Positions 34,813 to 45,877 of a stretch of DNA of 64,000 nucleotides are shown one piece after another. The notes beneath the pieces are model-generated. The model saw only the letters and a program-made list of their open reading frames with translations, did not search any database and was not told the origin of the DNA. The stretch is from positions 17,618-81,617 of the forward strand of contig JBIQLN010000015.1 in NCBI GenBank assembly GCA_044464225.1. Direction: 5' to 3'. The stretch's first letter is position 1, and each line of letters starts with the position of its first letter. The translations under genes were made by a program, and so were the position numbers. This stretch comes from 66-474 sp044464225. GTDB taxonomy: Bacteria; Pseudomonadota; Gammaproteobacteria; Xanthomonadales; Rhodanobacteraceae.

Positions 34813-36078
34813 ATGCATGCTTCGACATCGCGCCCGCACGTGGTGATCCTTGGCGGCGGATTCGGCGGCCTGAAAGCCGCGCGCGGATTGGCGCGTGCGC
34901 CGGTGCGCGTGACGCTGGTCGACCGCGCCAACCACCATGCGTTCCAGCCGCTGTTGTATCAAGTCGCCGGCGCGACGCTTTCCGGCCCGGACATTGCCGC
35001 GCCGCTGCGTCACATCGTGCGCCGGCAAGCCAACATCACGGTGTGGATGGAAGAGGTCACCGGCATCGACATCGCCGCGCGGCGCGTGCAGGCGGGTGTG
35101 CAGACGATCGCCTATGACTACCTGGTGGTTGCGACCGGTTCCACCCACGCGTATTTCGGCCATGACGACTGGGAGAAGCATGCGCCGGGCCTCAAGACGA
35201 TGAACGACGCGCTGGCGATCCGGCGTCGGATCCTTTCCGCGTTCGAAGCAGCCGAGCGCGAACCCGATGCGGAACTTCGCAGGCAATGGCTGACGTTCGT
35301 GATCGTCGGCGCCGGGCCGACCGGCGTCGAACTGGCCGGCACGCTGGCCGAGATCGCGCACCACACCTTGCCGCGCGAGTTCCGCATCGCGCACCCGCGC
35401 GAGGCGCGCATCCACCTGGTCGAAGCCGGCCCGCGCGTGTTGTCGGCGATGCCGGAATCGCTCTCCGCCATTGCGCAGCGCAAGCTCGAAAGCATGGGCG
35501 TGGAAGTCCATGTGGGCGCCGCGGTGACCGGCATCGACGCGACCGGTGCGCGCATGGGCGACCAGCGCCTTGCCGCACGCACCGTGTTGTGGGCGGCAGG
35601 CGTCGCGGCGTCACCATTGGGTGCGCAGCTTGGCGTGGAGCGTGACCGGGCAGGGCGCGTGAAGGTCGCGCCCGACCTGTCATTGCCGGGGCATCCCGAA
35701 GTGTTCGTGATCGGCGATCTCGCGTGGGTGGAGCAGGACGGCCGGCGCCTGCCCGGCATGGCGCCCGCGGCCAAGCAGATGGGTACGCACGCGGCACGCG
35801 CGATTCGCGGGCGCATTGCGGGGCGCCCGCCGCGGCCGTTCCGCTACCACGACTACGGCAGCCTCGCCAGCATCAGCCGGTCATCGGCGGTGGTGGACCT
35901 GCGCGGCCTGGAATTCTCCGGCTTCGTCGGCTGGCTGTTCTGGCTGTTCGCGCACATCTTCTTCCTGATCGGCTTCCGCAACCGCCTGGCCGTGATGTGG
36001 AACTGGGCGTGGTCGTACGTGACGTGGCAGCGGGGCGCGCGGATCATCGTGGGGCGCAAGGATGACGCTGGGACGTAG
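34813..36078 (+). CDS. Type II NADH dehydrogenase-like FAD/NAD(P) oxidoreductase
   Basis: Protein of 421 residues that likely passes electrons from NADH to quinone at the inner face of the membrane. The FAD site is VVILGGGFGGLKAARGL at about 10-26, then NHHAFQPLLYQVAGATL, typical of NDH-2. The NAD site is FVIVGAGPTGVELAGTLAEI at about 160-180. The FAD ribityl motif is VFVIGDLAWVEQDG. A C-terminal hydrophobic stretch, GFVGWLFWLFAHIFFLIGF followed by a tryptophan-rich tail, anchors it to the membrane, as in NDH-2. ATG 34813 has a weak ribosome binding site. It converges on tilS with 41 bp between. Confidence 0.9.
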   Translation: MHASTSRPHVVILGGGFGGLKAARGLARAPVRVTLVDRANHHAFQPLLYQVAGATLSGPDIAAPLRHIVRRQANITVWMEEVTGIDIAARRVQAGVQTIAYDYLVVATGSTHAYFGHDDWEKHAPGLKTMNDALAIRRRILSAFEAAEREPDAELRRQWLTFVIVGAGPTGVELAGTLAEIAHHTLPREFRIAHPREARIHLVEAGPRVLSAMPESLSAIAQRKLESMGVEVHVGAAVTGIDATGARMGDQRLAARTVLWAAGVAASPLGAQLGVERDRAGRVKVAPDLSLPGHPEVFVIGDLAWVEQDGRRLPGMAPAAKQMGTHAARAIRGRIAGRPPRPFRYHDYGSLASISRSSAVVDLRGLEFSGFVGWLFWLFAHIFFLIGFRNRLAVMWNWAWSYVTWQRGARIIVGRKDDAGT

Positions 36079-36119
36079 GTATCACGAACGCGACGAGTTG
36101 TCGGCGGCGGATTTTGTCT

Positions 36120-37490
36120 TCATGGGGAACCGCTTGACCGTCCCCGGATTTGTATCTGGCAAACCGCCGTGCAGGCTGGCCGCGACCAGTGCGGCCGAGC
36201 TTCGTACGCGTCGAAAATGGCCTTGCCGCGTTCGCTGATCCAAAGATCGGCCACCGCAATCAATTCGCCGTTCTCGTATATCAGCGGACAACGCACACGC
36301 AGCCATGGCGGCACGCGCGCCTGCTGGAACAGGTCGCGCAGTTCGCGGGTGTGCGGATTGCCGACGGGTTTGATTCGCTCGCCGCCTTCACGAAAGCGGA
36401 CGGTCAGCGGGGGATCGAGCGGCGCTCGGGCTGTGTGCGTGGATTCCGGGGCGATTGATTCGAGCCGCAGCCCGCCGCAATCCGGCGGCAAGTCCAGCGG
36501 CGCCCCGTTCCATCGTGCTTGCCAACCCGTCGGCGGCGAAGGAAGCGGCGGCATGGCGTGCAGGCGCCCGTCCCAGATGCGGATCTCCGTGCCCGGCCAT
36601 GCGACGACGGGCGTGCTGTCTTCCGATGCGTTGGAGGCTTGCTTCGTCAATTCGACGCGCGAGGCATCGGGTGGCGCGGGTAGGCCGCATGCGTGCAGCC
36701 ACGCATCCAGCACCGGCGCGCGCAACGCTTCGGGCAGGGCCAGCCAGCCGGTGACGTCCAGCGTGTTCGCGGCGCGCCGCAAATCCGCCAATGCGGTTTG
36801 TGCGGCACCGTCGATGTAGTCGGCCGCAGCCCGGCAAAGCTGCGCCGCGTGCAGGATGGATGCATCGGCGTGCGGCCAGTGCGCCGCGATGTGCGGCAGG
36901 ATTTCCCGTCGCAGCACGTTGCGGGCGAAGCGCGGGTCGGCATTGGCGGGATCGTCGATGCAGGGAAGTTCGTTTTCAGACAAATACTTGCGCAAGCTCT
37001 CGCGCGGTGTTTCGAGCAAGGGACGCCACAGGGAACCGCGCGCGAACGAACGCAGCGCGCGCATCCCGCCCAGGCCTCCCGGCCCCGCGCCGCGCAGCAA
37101 TTTCAGCAGGATGGTTTCGACCTGGTCGTCGCGATGATGGCCCAGCGCCAGCCATTCGCCTGCCTCGAGGTTTTCGGAGAACGCGGCGTAGCGCGCGCGC
37201 CGTGCCGCGGCTTCGATGCCTTCGCCGCGCGCATCGTCCACCCGCACGCGAAGCGTGGTCAGCGGAACGGCCAGCGATTCGCAGAAACCCGCGCAGCGTT
37301 TCGCCCATGCCGCGCTGTCCACCTGCAGACCATGGTCGATGTGCAGCGCACGCAGCCCACGTTCACGCAAGCCCGGCAGCTGCGCCAGCGCGTGCAGCAA
37401 CGCCGTCGAGTCGGGGCCGCCGCTGAAGGCGACGCACAGGGCAGGCGGTGCGTTCGCCTCGATCCGCGCCCGCAGGTCGTCCGTCCACAC
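36120..37490 (-). CDS. tilS: tRNA(Ile)-lysidine synthase
   Basis: Enzyme of 456 residues that converts the wobble cytidine of the AUA-reading isoleucine tRNA to lysidine. The N-type ATP pyrophosphatase loop is AFSGGPDSTALLHAL (SGGPDS at 23-28), followed by HIDHGLQVDSAAWAKRC and LALGHHRDDQVETILLKLLR, both TilS signatures; the TilS C-terminal domain is visible as RELRDLFQQARVPPWLR. It is a little longer than E. coli TilS (432). It is separated by 3 bp from the upstream NYN-domain gene, so the pair is probably one transcript. In many relatives tilS sits next to accA; here the NYN and a broken VOC gene lie between. Confidence 0.93.
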   Translation of the reverse strand: MWTDDLRARIEANAPPALCVAFSGGPDSTALLHALAQLPGLRERGLRALHIDHGLQVDSAAWAKRCAGFCESLAVPLTTLRVRVDDARGEGIEAAARRARYAAFSENLEAGEWLALGHHRDDQVETILLKLLRGAGPGGLGGMRALRSFARGSLWRPLLETPRESLRKYLSENELPCIDDPANADPRFARNVLRREILPHIAAHWPHADASILHAAQLCRAAADYIDGAAQTALADLRRAANTLDVTGWLALPEALRAPVLDAWLHACGLPAPPDASRVELTKQASNASEDSTPVVAWPGTEIRIWDGRLHAMPPLPSPPTGWQARWNGAPLDLPPDCGGLRLESIAPESTHTARAPLDPPLTVRFREGGERIKPVGNPHTRELRDLFQQARVPPWLRVRCPLIYENGELIAVADLWISERGKAIFDAYEARPHWSRPACTAVCQIQIRGRSSGSP

Positions 37491-37493
37491 GTT

Positions 37494-38243
37494 TCAGGCC
37501 TTGCCGGATTTCGCGCGGTTGCGAACGTGGATGGTCTTGGCGCGGCCTTCGCCGGCGCTGCGCCGCTCGATGTCGAAGAGCGTCGTCGCGGTGATCAGGT
37601 CACTCAACTTGCCGTAGCCGTAGCTGCGCGCGTCGAAGTCGGGACGCTGCTTGTTGATGATCGAGCCGACCGCGCCGAGGCCGGCCCAGCCCTCGTCGTC
37701 GGAGGCCGCTTCCACCGCGTTGCGCAGCAGATTGACCAGCGCGGTATCCTGCTTCAACTGTGCTGCGGTTCGGGGTTTTTGCGGCGCAGGCTCGTCGGGT
37801 TTCCCCGAGAGGTTTTCGACATACACGAACTTGTCGCACGCGGCGACGAACGGTTCCGGTGTCTTGCGTTCACCGAAGCCGTAAACGATCAGTCCGGATT
37901 CGCGCAGCCGACCGGCCAGCCGCGTGAAATCGCTGTCGCTGGAGACGATGCAGAAACCGTCGAAGCGCCCGGAATACAACAGGTCCATCGCATCGATGAT
38001 CAGCGCGGAGTCCGTGGAGTTCTTGCCGCGCGTATAGCCGAATTGCTGCATCGGCTGGATCGACTGTTTCAGCAACGTGTCTTTCCAGCTTTTCAGGTGG
38101 GTGTCGGTCCAGTCCCCGTAGGCGCGCTTGACGTGCGCGGTGCCGTACTTGGCGATTTCAGCGAGCAACGCGTCGATCAGCGACGGTTGCGCGTTGTCGG
38201 CATCGATCAGGACGGCGAGCTTGGCGGCGGATTCGTTGGCCAT
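37494..38243 (-). CDS. NYN-domain (LabA/DUF88-like) protein with OST-HTH/LOTUS domain
   Basis: Protein of 249 residues. The NYN/PIN-like nuclease domain (about 8-140) shows the acidic residues of the family: VLIDADNAQPSL, AYGDWTDTHLKSW, NSTDSALIIDAMDLLYSG and IVSSDSDFTRLAGRLRESG. A C-terminal OST-HTH/LOTUS domain (about 175-245: LKQDTALVNLLRNAVEAAS, GWAGLGAVGSIINKQRPDFD, SYGYGKLSDLITA) probably binds RNA. Such proteins are thought to act on RNA. The ATG at 38243 is supported by GGAG upstream. It lies 3 bp before tilS and may be co-transcribed with it. Confidence 0.88.
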   Translation of the reverse strand: MANESAAKLAVLIDADNAQPSLIDALLAEIAKYGTAHVKRAYGDWTDTHLKSWKDTLLKQSIQPMQQFGYTRGKNSTDSALIIDAMDLLYSGRFDGFCIVSSDSDFTRLAGRLRESGLIVYGFGERKTPEPFVAACDKFVYVENLSGKPDEPAPQKPRTAAQLKQDTALVNLLRNAVEAASDDEGWAGLGAVGSIINKQRPDFDARSYGYGKLSDLITATTLFDIERRSAGEGRAKTIHVRNRAKSGKA

Positions 38244-38316
38244 GGAGCGGCTCCATCGCGGCGGGACGCCACGATGGTAGCGCGCGGGCACGCGAGTGGC
38301 TCGCCGCGGCGACGCA

Positions 38317-38703
38317 TCAATACGATTGCGCGAAGGTCAACGCTAAGCCCATGCCGGCGGGATCGGTCAGGAACAATCGCGTTTGACGCATTTCGTCCAC
38401 GACGTCGACTTCGTCGCCGATGCCGGACCGTTCCAGGCGCGCGCGGATGGCGTCGAGATCGTTGACGTCGAAGGCGGGATGATTGAAGACGCCAAGTGGC
38501 TGGTCTGCGCCGCCGTTTTGCGCAATCGTCAGATGCAGCACGGCAGTGTCGCCGGCATGAAGCCAACGGCCTTGCGAGCCCGGGCGAAAATTTCAGGCGA
38601 AGCCTTCGCGCAATCCGATGACTTCGACATGGAACCGGCGCAGGCGCTCGACGGTTTCCGCCGATGCGCGCAGGTCGACGTGGCCGATTCTGCGTACCGG
38701 CAC
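38317..38703 (-). pseudogene. VOC/glyoxalase-family gene broken by an in-frame TGA
   Basis: Reading from GTG 38703 gives RIGHVDLRASAETVERLRRF, HVEVIGLREGFA, then TGA at 38595-38593, and in the same frame FRPGSQGRWLHAGDTAVLHL, then FNHPAFDVNDLDAIRARLE and QTRLFLTDPAGMGLALTF to a stop at 38317. Both halves are one VOC (glyoxalase/dioxygenase fold) protein of about 129 codons, so a single point change (for example CGA to TGA) has cut it. AGGA lies 9 nt before the GTG, which starts 6 nt after the accA stop. The product would be truncated after about 36 residues unless it is read through. The alternative of two separate proteins is unlikely because neither half is a full domain. Confidence 0.75.
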
Positions 38704-38708
38704 GCGGT

Positions 38709-39665
38709 TCAATCCTGGTACGAGCCGTAGTGGCGCAATTTCCGGTAACGCTGCTCCAGCAGTTCCTCGACGGACAACGCCTGCAGTTCGTCGAGCTGGT
38801 TCAGCAGCACCGCCTTCAAGCGGATCGCCATCGAGCGCGGGTTGCGGTGCGCGCCGCCGGTGGGTTCGCGAATGATCTTGTCGATCAGGCCGAGTTCCTT
38901 GAGGCGCGGGGCGGTCAGGCCCAGCGCTTCCGCGGCGTCCTTGGCGCGGCCGGCGTTCTTCCACAGGATCGAGGCGCAACCTTCCGGGGAGATCACCGAG
39001 TAGGTCGAATACTGCAGCATGTTGATCCGGTCACCGACGCCGATCGCCAGCGCGCCGCCGGATCCGCCTTCGCCGATCACCGTACACACGACCGGGACTT
39101 TCAACTCGGCCATTTCTTCGAGGTTGCGGGCGATCGCTTCGCTCTGTCCGCGCTCCTCGGCGCCGACCCCGGGGTAGGCGCCGGGGGTGTCGATGAAGGT
39201 CAGGATCGGCAGGCCGAAGCGTTCGGCCATCTTCATCAGGCGCAATGCCTTGCGATAGCCCTCCGGGCGGGGCATGCCGAAATTGCGGCGCACCTTGGAT
39301 TTGATGTCGCGGCCCTTCTGGTGGCCGATCACCATTACCGGCCGGCCAATGACGCGCGCCAGGCCGCCCACGATGGCTGCGTCGTCCGCGTACATCCGGT
39401 CGCCCGCGAGTTCGTGGAATTCATCGCAGATCACCGCGAGGTAATCGTTGGTGTACGGGCGGCCGGGATGGCGCGACAGCTGCGTGACCTGCCACGGCGA
39501 AAGATCGCGGAAGATCTCGGCGGTCTTGCTGCGCAGCTTCGAACGCAGCTTGCCGACCTCGTCGTCGACGTCGATGGCGTTGTCGCGACCGGCCGCGGTC
39601 AGTTCGCGCAGCTTGTCTTCCAGCTCGGCGATCGGCTGCTCGAAATCGAGGAAATTGGGGTTCAT
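38709..39665 (-). CDS. accA: Acetyl-CoA carboxylase carboxyltransferase alpha subunit
   Basis: Subunit of the cytoplasmic carboxyltransferase that, with AccD, moves carboxyl from biotin to acetyl-CoA to make malonyl-CoA for fatty acids. The 318 residues match E. coli AccA (319): start NPNFLDFEQPIAELEDKLRE, then GRPYTNDYLAVICDEFHELA, FGMPRPEGYRKALRLMKMAE, FIDTPGAYPGVGAEERGQSE and IGEGGSGGALAIGVGDRINM. A start 9 nt upstream (39674) is possible, but ATG 39665 matches the family start. The TATAAT at 39699-39694 may give it its own promoter after dnaE. The broken VOC gene follows the stop. Confidence 0.95.
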   Translation of the reverse strand: MNPNFLDFEQPIAELEDKLRELTAAGRDNAIDVDDEVGKLRSKLRSKTAEIFRDLSPWQVTQLSRHPGRPYTNDYLAVICDEFHELAGDRMYADDAAIVGGLARVIGRPVMVIGHQKGRDIKSKVRRNFGMPRPEGYRKALRLMKMAERFGLPILTFIDTPGAYPGVGAEERGQSEAIARNLEEMAELKVPVVCTVIGEGGSGGALAIGVGDRINMLQYSTYSVISPEGCASILWKNAGRAKDAAEALGLTAPRLKELGLIDKIIREPTGGAHRNPRSMAIRLKAVLLNQLDELQALSVEELLEQRYRKLRHYGSYQD

Positions 39666-39693
39666 CCGCTGCATCTGGTCCGGCGAAGCGGCG

Positions 39694-39699
39694 ATTATA
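39694..39699 (-). promoter_or_regulatory. Consensus -10 element upstream of accA
   Basis: On the minus strand the bases read TATAAT, a perfect -10 hexamer, about 29 nt before the accA ATG and in the 45-bp gap after dnaE. No good -35 hexamer is present at 17 bp. Offered as a likely internal promoter. Confidence 0.4.
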
Positions 39700-39710
39700 C
39701 CGGCACCCGT

Positions 39711-43310
<3,600 letters not shown>

Positions 43311-43420
43311 GACGGGTTTCGTGGTATCCGTGCAAGCGTATTGTCGCCACGCGGGAGCGGCAAGGCATTGACAGCGTGCCGCGAGGTTGTCTTGCCCGAC
43401 GGGTGAGGCGACGCGGGAGT

Positions 43421-43457
43421 CGGGCTTCACCCATGAAGCCCGGTTCAGCCCAACCTG
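43421..43457. repeat. Palindromic repeat of the TTGGGCT/AAGCCC family, copy 1
   Basis: GGGCTTCACCCATGAAGCCC followed by GGTTCAGCCCAACC forms a double inverted repeat in the 169-bp gap between dnaE and rnhB. A related copy, inverted, is at 56493-56538. Non-coding. Confidence 0.55.
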
Positions 43458-43479
43458 CAAGAGCCGCGGGATGGAATCG

Positions 43480-44166
43480 TCACAAGGGACCCGGGAGTTC
43501 CGCCTGCACGGGGATCGGCGCTTGTGCTTCCGCGCACAGCGCCCGTACCGGGCCGAAGCTGCGCCGATGTTCCGGGCACGGACCCAGCCGTTGCAGCGCC
43601 TCGCGGTGGCTCGGGGTGGGATAGCCCTTGTGCTGGGCGAAGCCGTAGCCGGGCCAGCGCGTGTCCATCTCCCGCATCAGCCGGTCGCGGGTGACCTTGG
43701 CAATGATCGACGCCGCGCTGATGGAGGGCGCGATCGCGTCCCCGTCCACCAGCGCGCGGCCGGGACAGGGCAGTGCGCGCGGCAAACGGTTGCCGTCGAT
43801 CAGCGCGAAGCGCGGCGTGCGAGCCAGGCGCTCGAGCGCGCGCACCATGCCCGCCATGCGCGCGTGGAAGATGTTGATGCGGTCGATCTCTTCGACGCCC
43901 ACGGCCACGACGCTCCACGCCAGGGCACGCGCCACGATGCGCGCGTAGAGTTTTTCGCGCGTCGGCTCAGGAAGGATCTTGGAATCGTCCAGTCCATTGA
44001 TCCGCGACGCCGGATCAAGGATCACCGCGGCGACCACCACGGGACCGGCCAGCGGGGCGCAACCGGCCTCATCCACGCCCGCGACGTCGGCCGCGGCGGG
44101 CCAGCGCCGGAGCCGGTGCGGCGGAAGCGTCGCCCAGCCGGCGGGATCCTCAATCGCCAAGGTCAT
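43480..44166 (-). CDS. rnhB: Ribonuclease HII with altered GRG motif
   Basis: Enzyme of 228 residues that removes misincorporated ribonucleotides from DNA. Acidic residues Asp32-Glu33 lie in AGVDEAGCAPLAGPVVVAAV, a third in ALIDGNRLP, a fourth in SISAASIIAKVTRDRLMREM. GYGFAQHKGYPTPSHREAL is another family block. The GRG motif that normally follows DEAG (DEAGRGPLAGP) reads DEAGCAPLAGP, so Arg is Cys36 and the second Gly is Ala37. In well-studied RNases HII this motif recognises the RNA-DNA junction. ATG 44166 overlaps the upstream sulfatase-like gene by 17 bp. Whether activity is lost or another gene compensates cannot be told here. Confidence 0.93.
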   Translation of the reverse strand: MTLAIEDPAGWATLPPHRLRRWPAAADVAGVDEAGCAPLAGPVVVAAVILDPASRINGLDDSKILPEPTREKLYARIVARALAWSVVAVGVEEIDRINIFHARMAGMVRALERLARTPRFALIDGNRLPRALPCPGRALVDGDAIAPSISAASIIAKVTRDRLMREMDTRWPGYGFAQHKGYPTPSHREALQRLGPCPEHRRSFGPVRALCAEAQAPIPVQAELPGPL

Positions 44167-45877
44167 GCAGGGATCCGAAGACATAGGCGCGGTACGAATC
44201 ACGCAGCGCGGCATTGCGGCAGTCGAGGTCGTGGCCGTCGCAGCGGTCGCGAAGCAGCGTGTTGGCGATGAAGAAAGGATTGCGCGGCAGGTCGGCGGCG
44301 TCCAGCAGCAGTGATGCCAGGTAGCTGATGTCGAGCACCGGATAGTCCTCTTTCCGGATCGGCAGGTGGAAACCCTTCAACATGTAATACGTCGCGAACT
44401 GCGGATCGGGTACGGCCGACGGCACCGTTTTCGCCAGCGTATTGATCGCGCCATCGAACGAAGGCTGGTGGTCGCCGAAGTGCAACAGTAGCACCGGTCG
44501 GCCCTGGCGGCGCAGGAAGTCTTCCAATTCGTCCATCGCCACATCGGACATCGACAGGCGCTGCAGGTAGTTGGCGAGGTTGAGGTTCAGCCAGTCGTCC
44601 AGCGCTGCGTTGGCCGGTGCGAGCTTGCCCGGGAACAGCGGCCTGTCGTACGGCGCCGGCAATTCGGAGAGCGGCGTCATGTGCGGGCCATGCTGGTGCA
44701 GGGTCAGCATGAATACGAACAACGGCTTGCCCTGCGCCCTGGCTTTTTCGATTTCGAACACGTGCTCGAACGCGCGGAACACCTCGTGGTCGGTGGCGCC
44801 CCAGCCCAGTTTCAATCCACGCCCGCCATAGAACGCGTCGAAACCGTAGTCGGCATAGGCGTCGCGGCCGTTCATGAAATCGCCGTCGGTGGGATAGATG
44901 CCGACGGTACGGTAACCGTCGGCATCGAGCAGGCGCGGCAGGGTGTAGCGGATGCGCGGCGCGAGGTTGAACGGCGCGTAGATGCCGGCCGGTCCGAACA
45001 GCGTGTGCGGCAGTCCGGAAAGGAATGCGAATTCGCTGGTCCAGGTGCCGCCGCCCCAGGTATGCACGTTCATCCAGCCGTGCGCGATGGTGTTCGCGTC
45101 GGCGTGGAACATGCGCGCGTCGCACAGCTTCGACGTGCACGCCGTCAGCATCCGTGGGTCGAAGGTGCTTTCTTCCAGTACGGCGACGATGTCGGGCTTA
45201 TGCGTGGCGTTCGCCCCTGCGTCGGCAAGATCGTGCCAGTTGTCGCGCGTCGCGTCCGCCGGCAGGAAACGCGGTTCGCTCACGTGCGCGTTGGGGATCG
45301 ACACGATGAAATCCGACACGAAACTCTTGTCGATCATCGCTTCCCACATGCCCTTTTCGTATACCTGCGCGAAGGGGCCGCGTGGGTACAGCGTCACGAT
45401 GAGTACGCCGACCGCGGCGGCGAGCATGGCCGCGCGCTGGCCATGGAATTTCAGTGCGAGGCGGGTGTCACCCTGCCACACCAGCACCAGCAGCAGCGGC
45501 ACCAGCACAATCGTCGCCGCGATCGCCGCCATGATGAAGGGGTAGCGCAGCAGCGTTTCGCCGATCTCGGCATTGAAGTAGTAGACGAGGTCGGGCGCCA
45601 GCAGCGGCGTCGACAGGTAACGGAACTTCAGGTCGGCGGCGATCACCAGCAGCAGCATCGGCAGGCAGCCGGCGACCACCCCGAACGTCAGGCGCCGGCT
45701 GGCGGCGATCGCGAGCAGGATCGATCCGCCGAGGATGCACGCCGCGAATGCGGTTTCGCGTGCGGTGTGCTCGCCCAGCGGGCCCAGCCACACCGTCGCG
45801 AGCAGGACCGGCAGGGCGAGGGCAAGGCGCCAACCGTTGCCCCCGCGCCAGAAGCGTGGCCGCCGCGCCATGGTCAC
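44150..45877 (-). CDS. Membrane sulfatase / LTA-synthase-like alkaline phosphatase-superfamily protein
   Basis: Inner-membrane protein of 575 residues with about five N-terminal helices to about 170, then a periplasmic alkaline-phosphatase-fold domain. DIVAVLEESTFDPRML holds the probable nucleophile Thr; GGGTWTSEFAFLSGLP, TDGDFMNGRDAYADYGFDAF, LTLHQHGPHM and LLLHFGDHQPSFDG match lipoteichoic acid synthase/phosphoglycerol and phosphoethanolamine transferases. In a Gram-negative it more likely modifies lipid A or an envelope polymer. The start is GTG 45877 (4-bp overlap with the lpxB stop) or ATG 45871. Its 3' end overlaps rnhB. Tight linkage to lpxB suggests an envelope role. Confidence 0.8.
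   Translation of the reverse strand: MTMARRPRFWRGGNGWRLALALPVLLATVWLGPLGEHTARETAFAACILGGSILLAIAASRRLTFGVVAGCLPMLLLVIAADLKFRYLSTPLLAPDLVYYFNAEIGETLLRYPFIMAAIAATIVLVPLLLVLVWQGDTRLALKFHGQRAAMLAAAVGVLIVTLYPRGPFAQVYEKGMWEAMIDKSFVSDFIVSIPNAHVSEPRFLPADATRDNWHDLADAGANATHKPDIVAVLEESTFDPRMLTACTSKLCDARMFHADANTIAHGWMNVHTWGGGTWTSEFAFLSGLPHTLFGPAGIYAPFNLAPRIRYTLPRLLDADGYRTVGIYPTDGDFMNGRDAYADYGFDAFYGGRGLKLGWGATDHEVFRAFEHVFEIEKARAQGKPLFVFMLTLHQHGPHMTPLSELPAPYDRPLFPGKLAPANAALDDWLNLNLANYLQRLSMSDVAMDELEDFLRRQGRPVLLLHFGDHQPSFDGAINTLAKTVPSAVPDPQFATYYMLKGFHLPIRKEDYPVLDISYLASLLLDAADLPRNPFFIANTLLRDRCDGHDLDCRNAALRDSYRAYVFGSLHDLGD

Noticed and set aside
38593..38595. TGA in the VOC gene as a selenocysteine codon
   Set aside because: VOC proteins of this type are not known selenoproteins, the position is not catalytic and no downstream hairpin characteristic of SECIS was evident.
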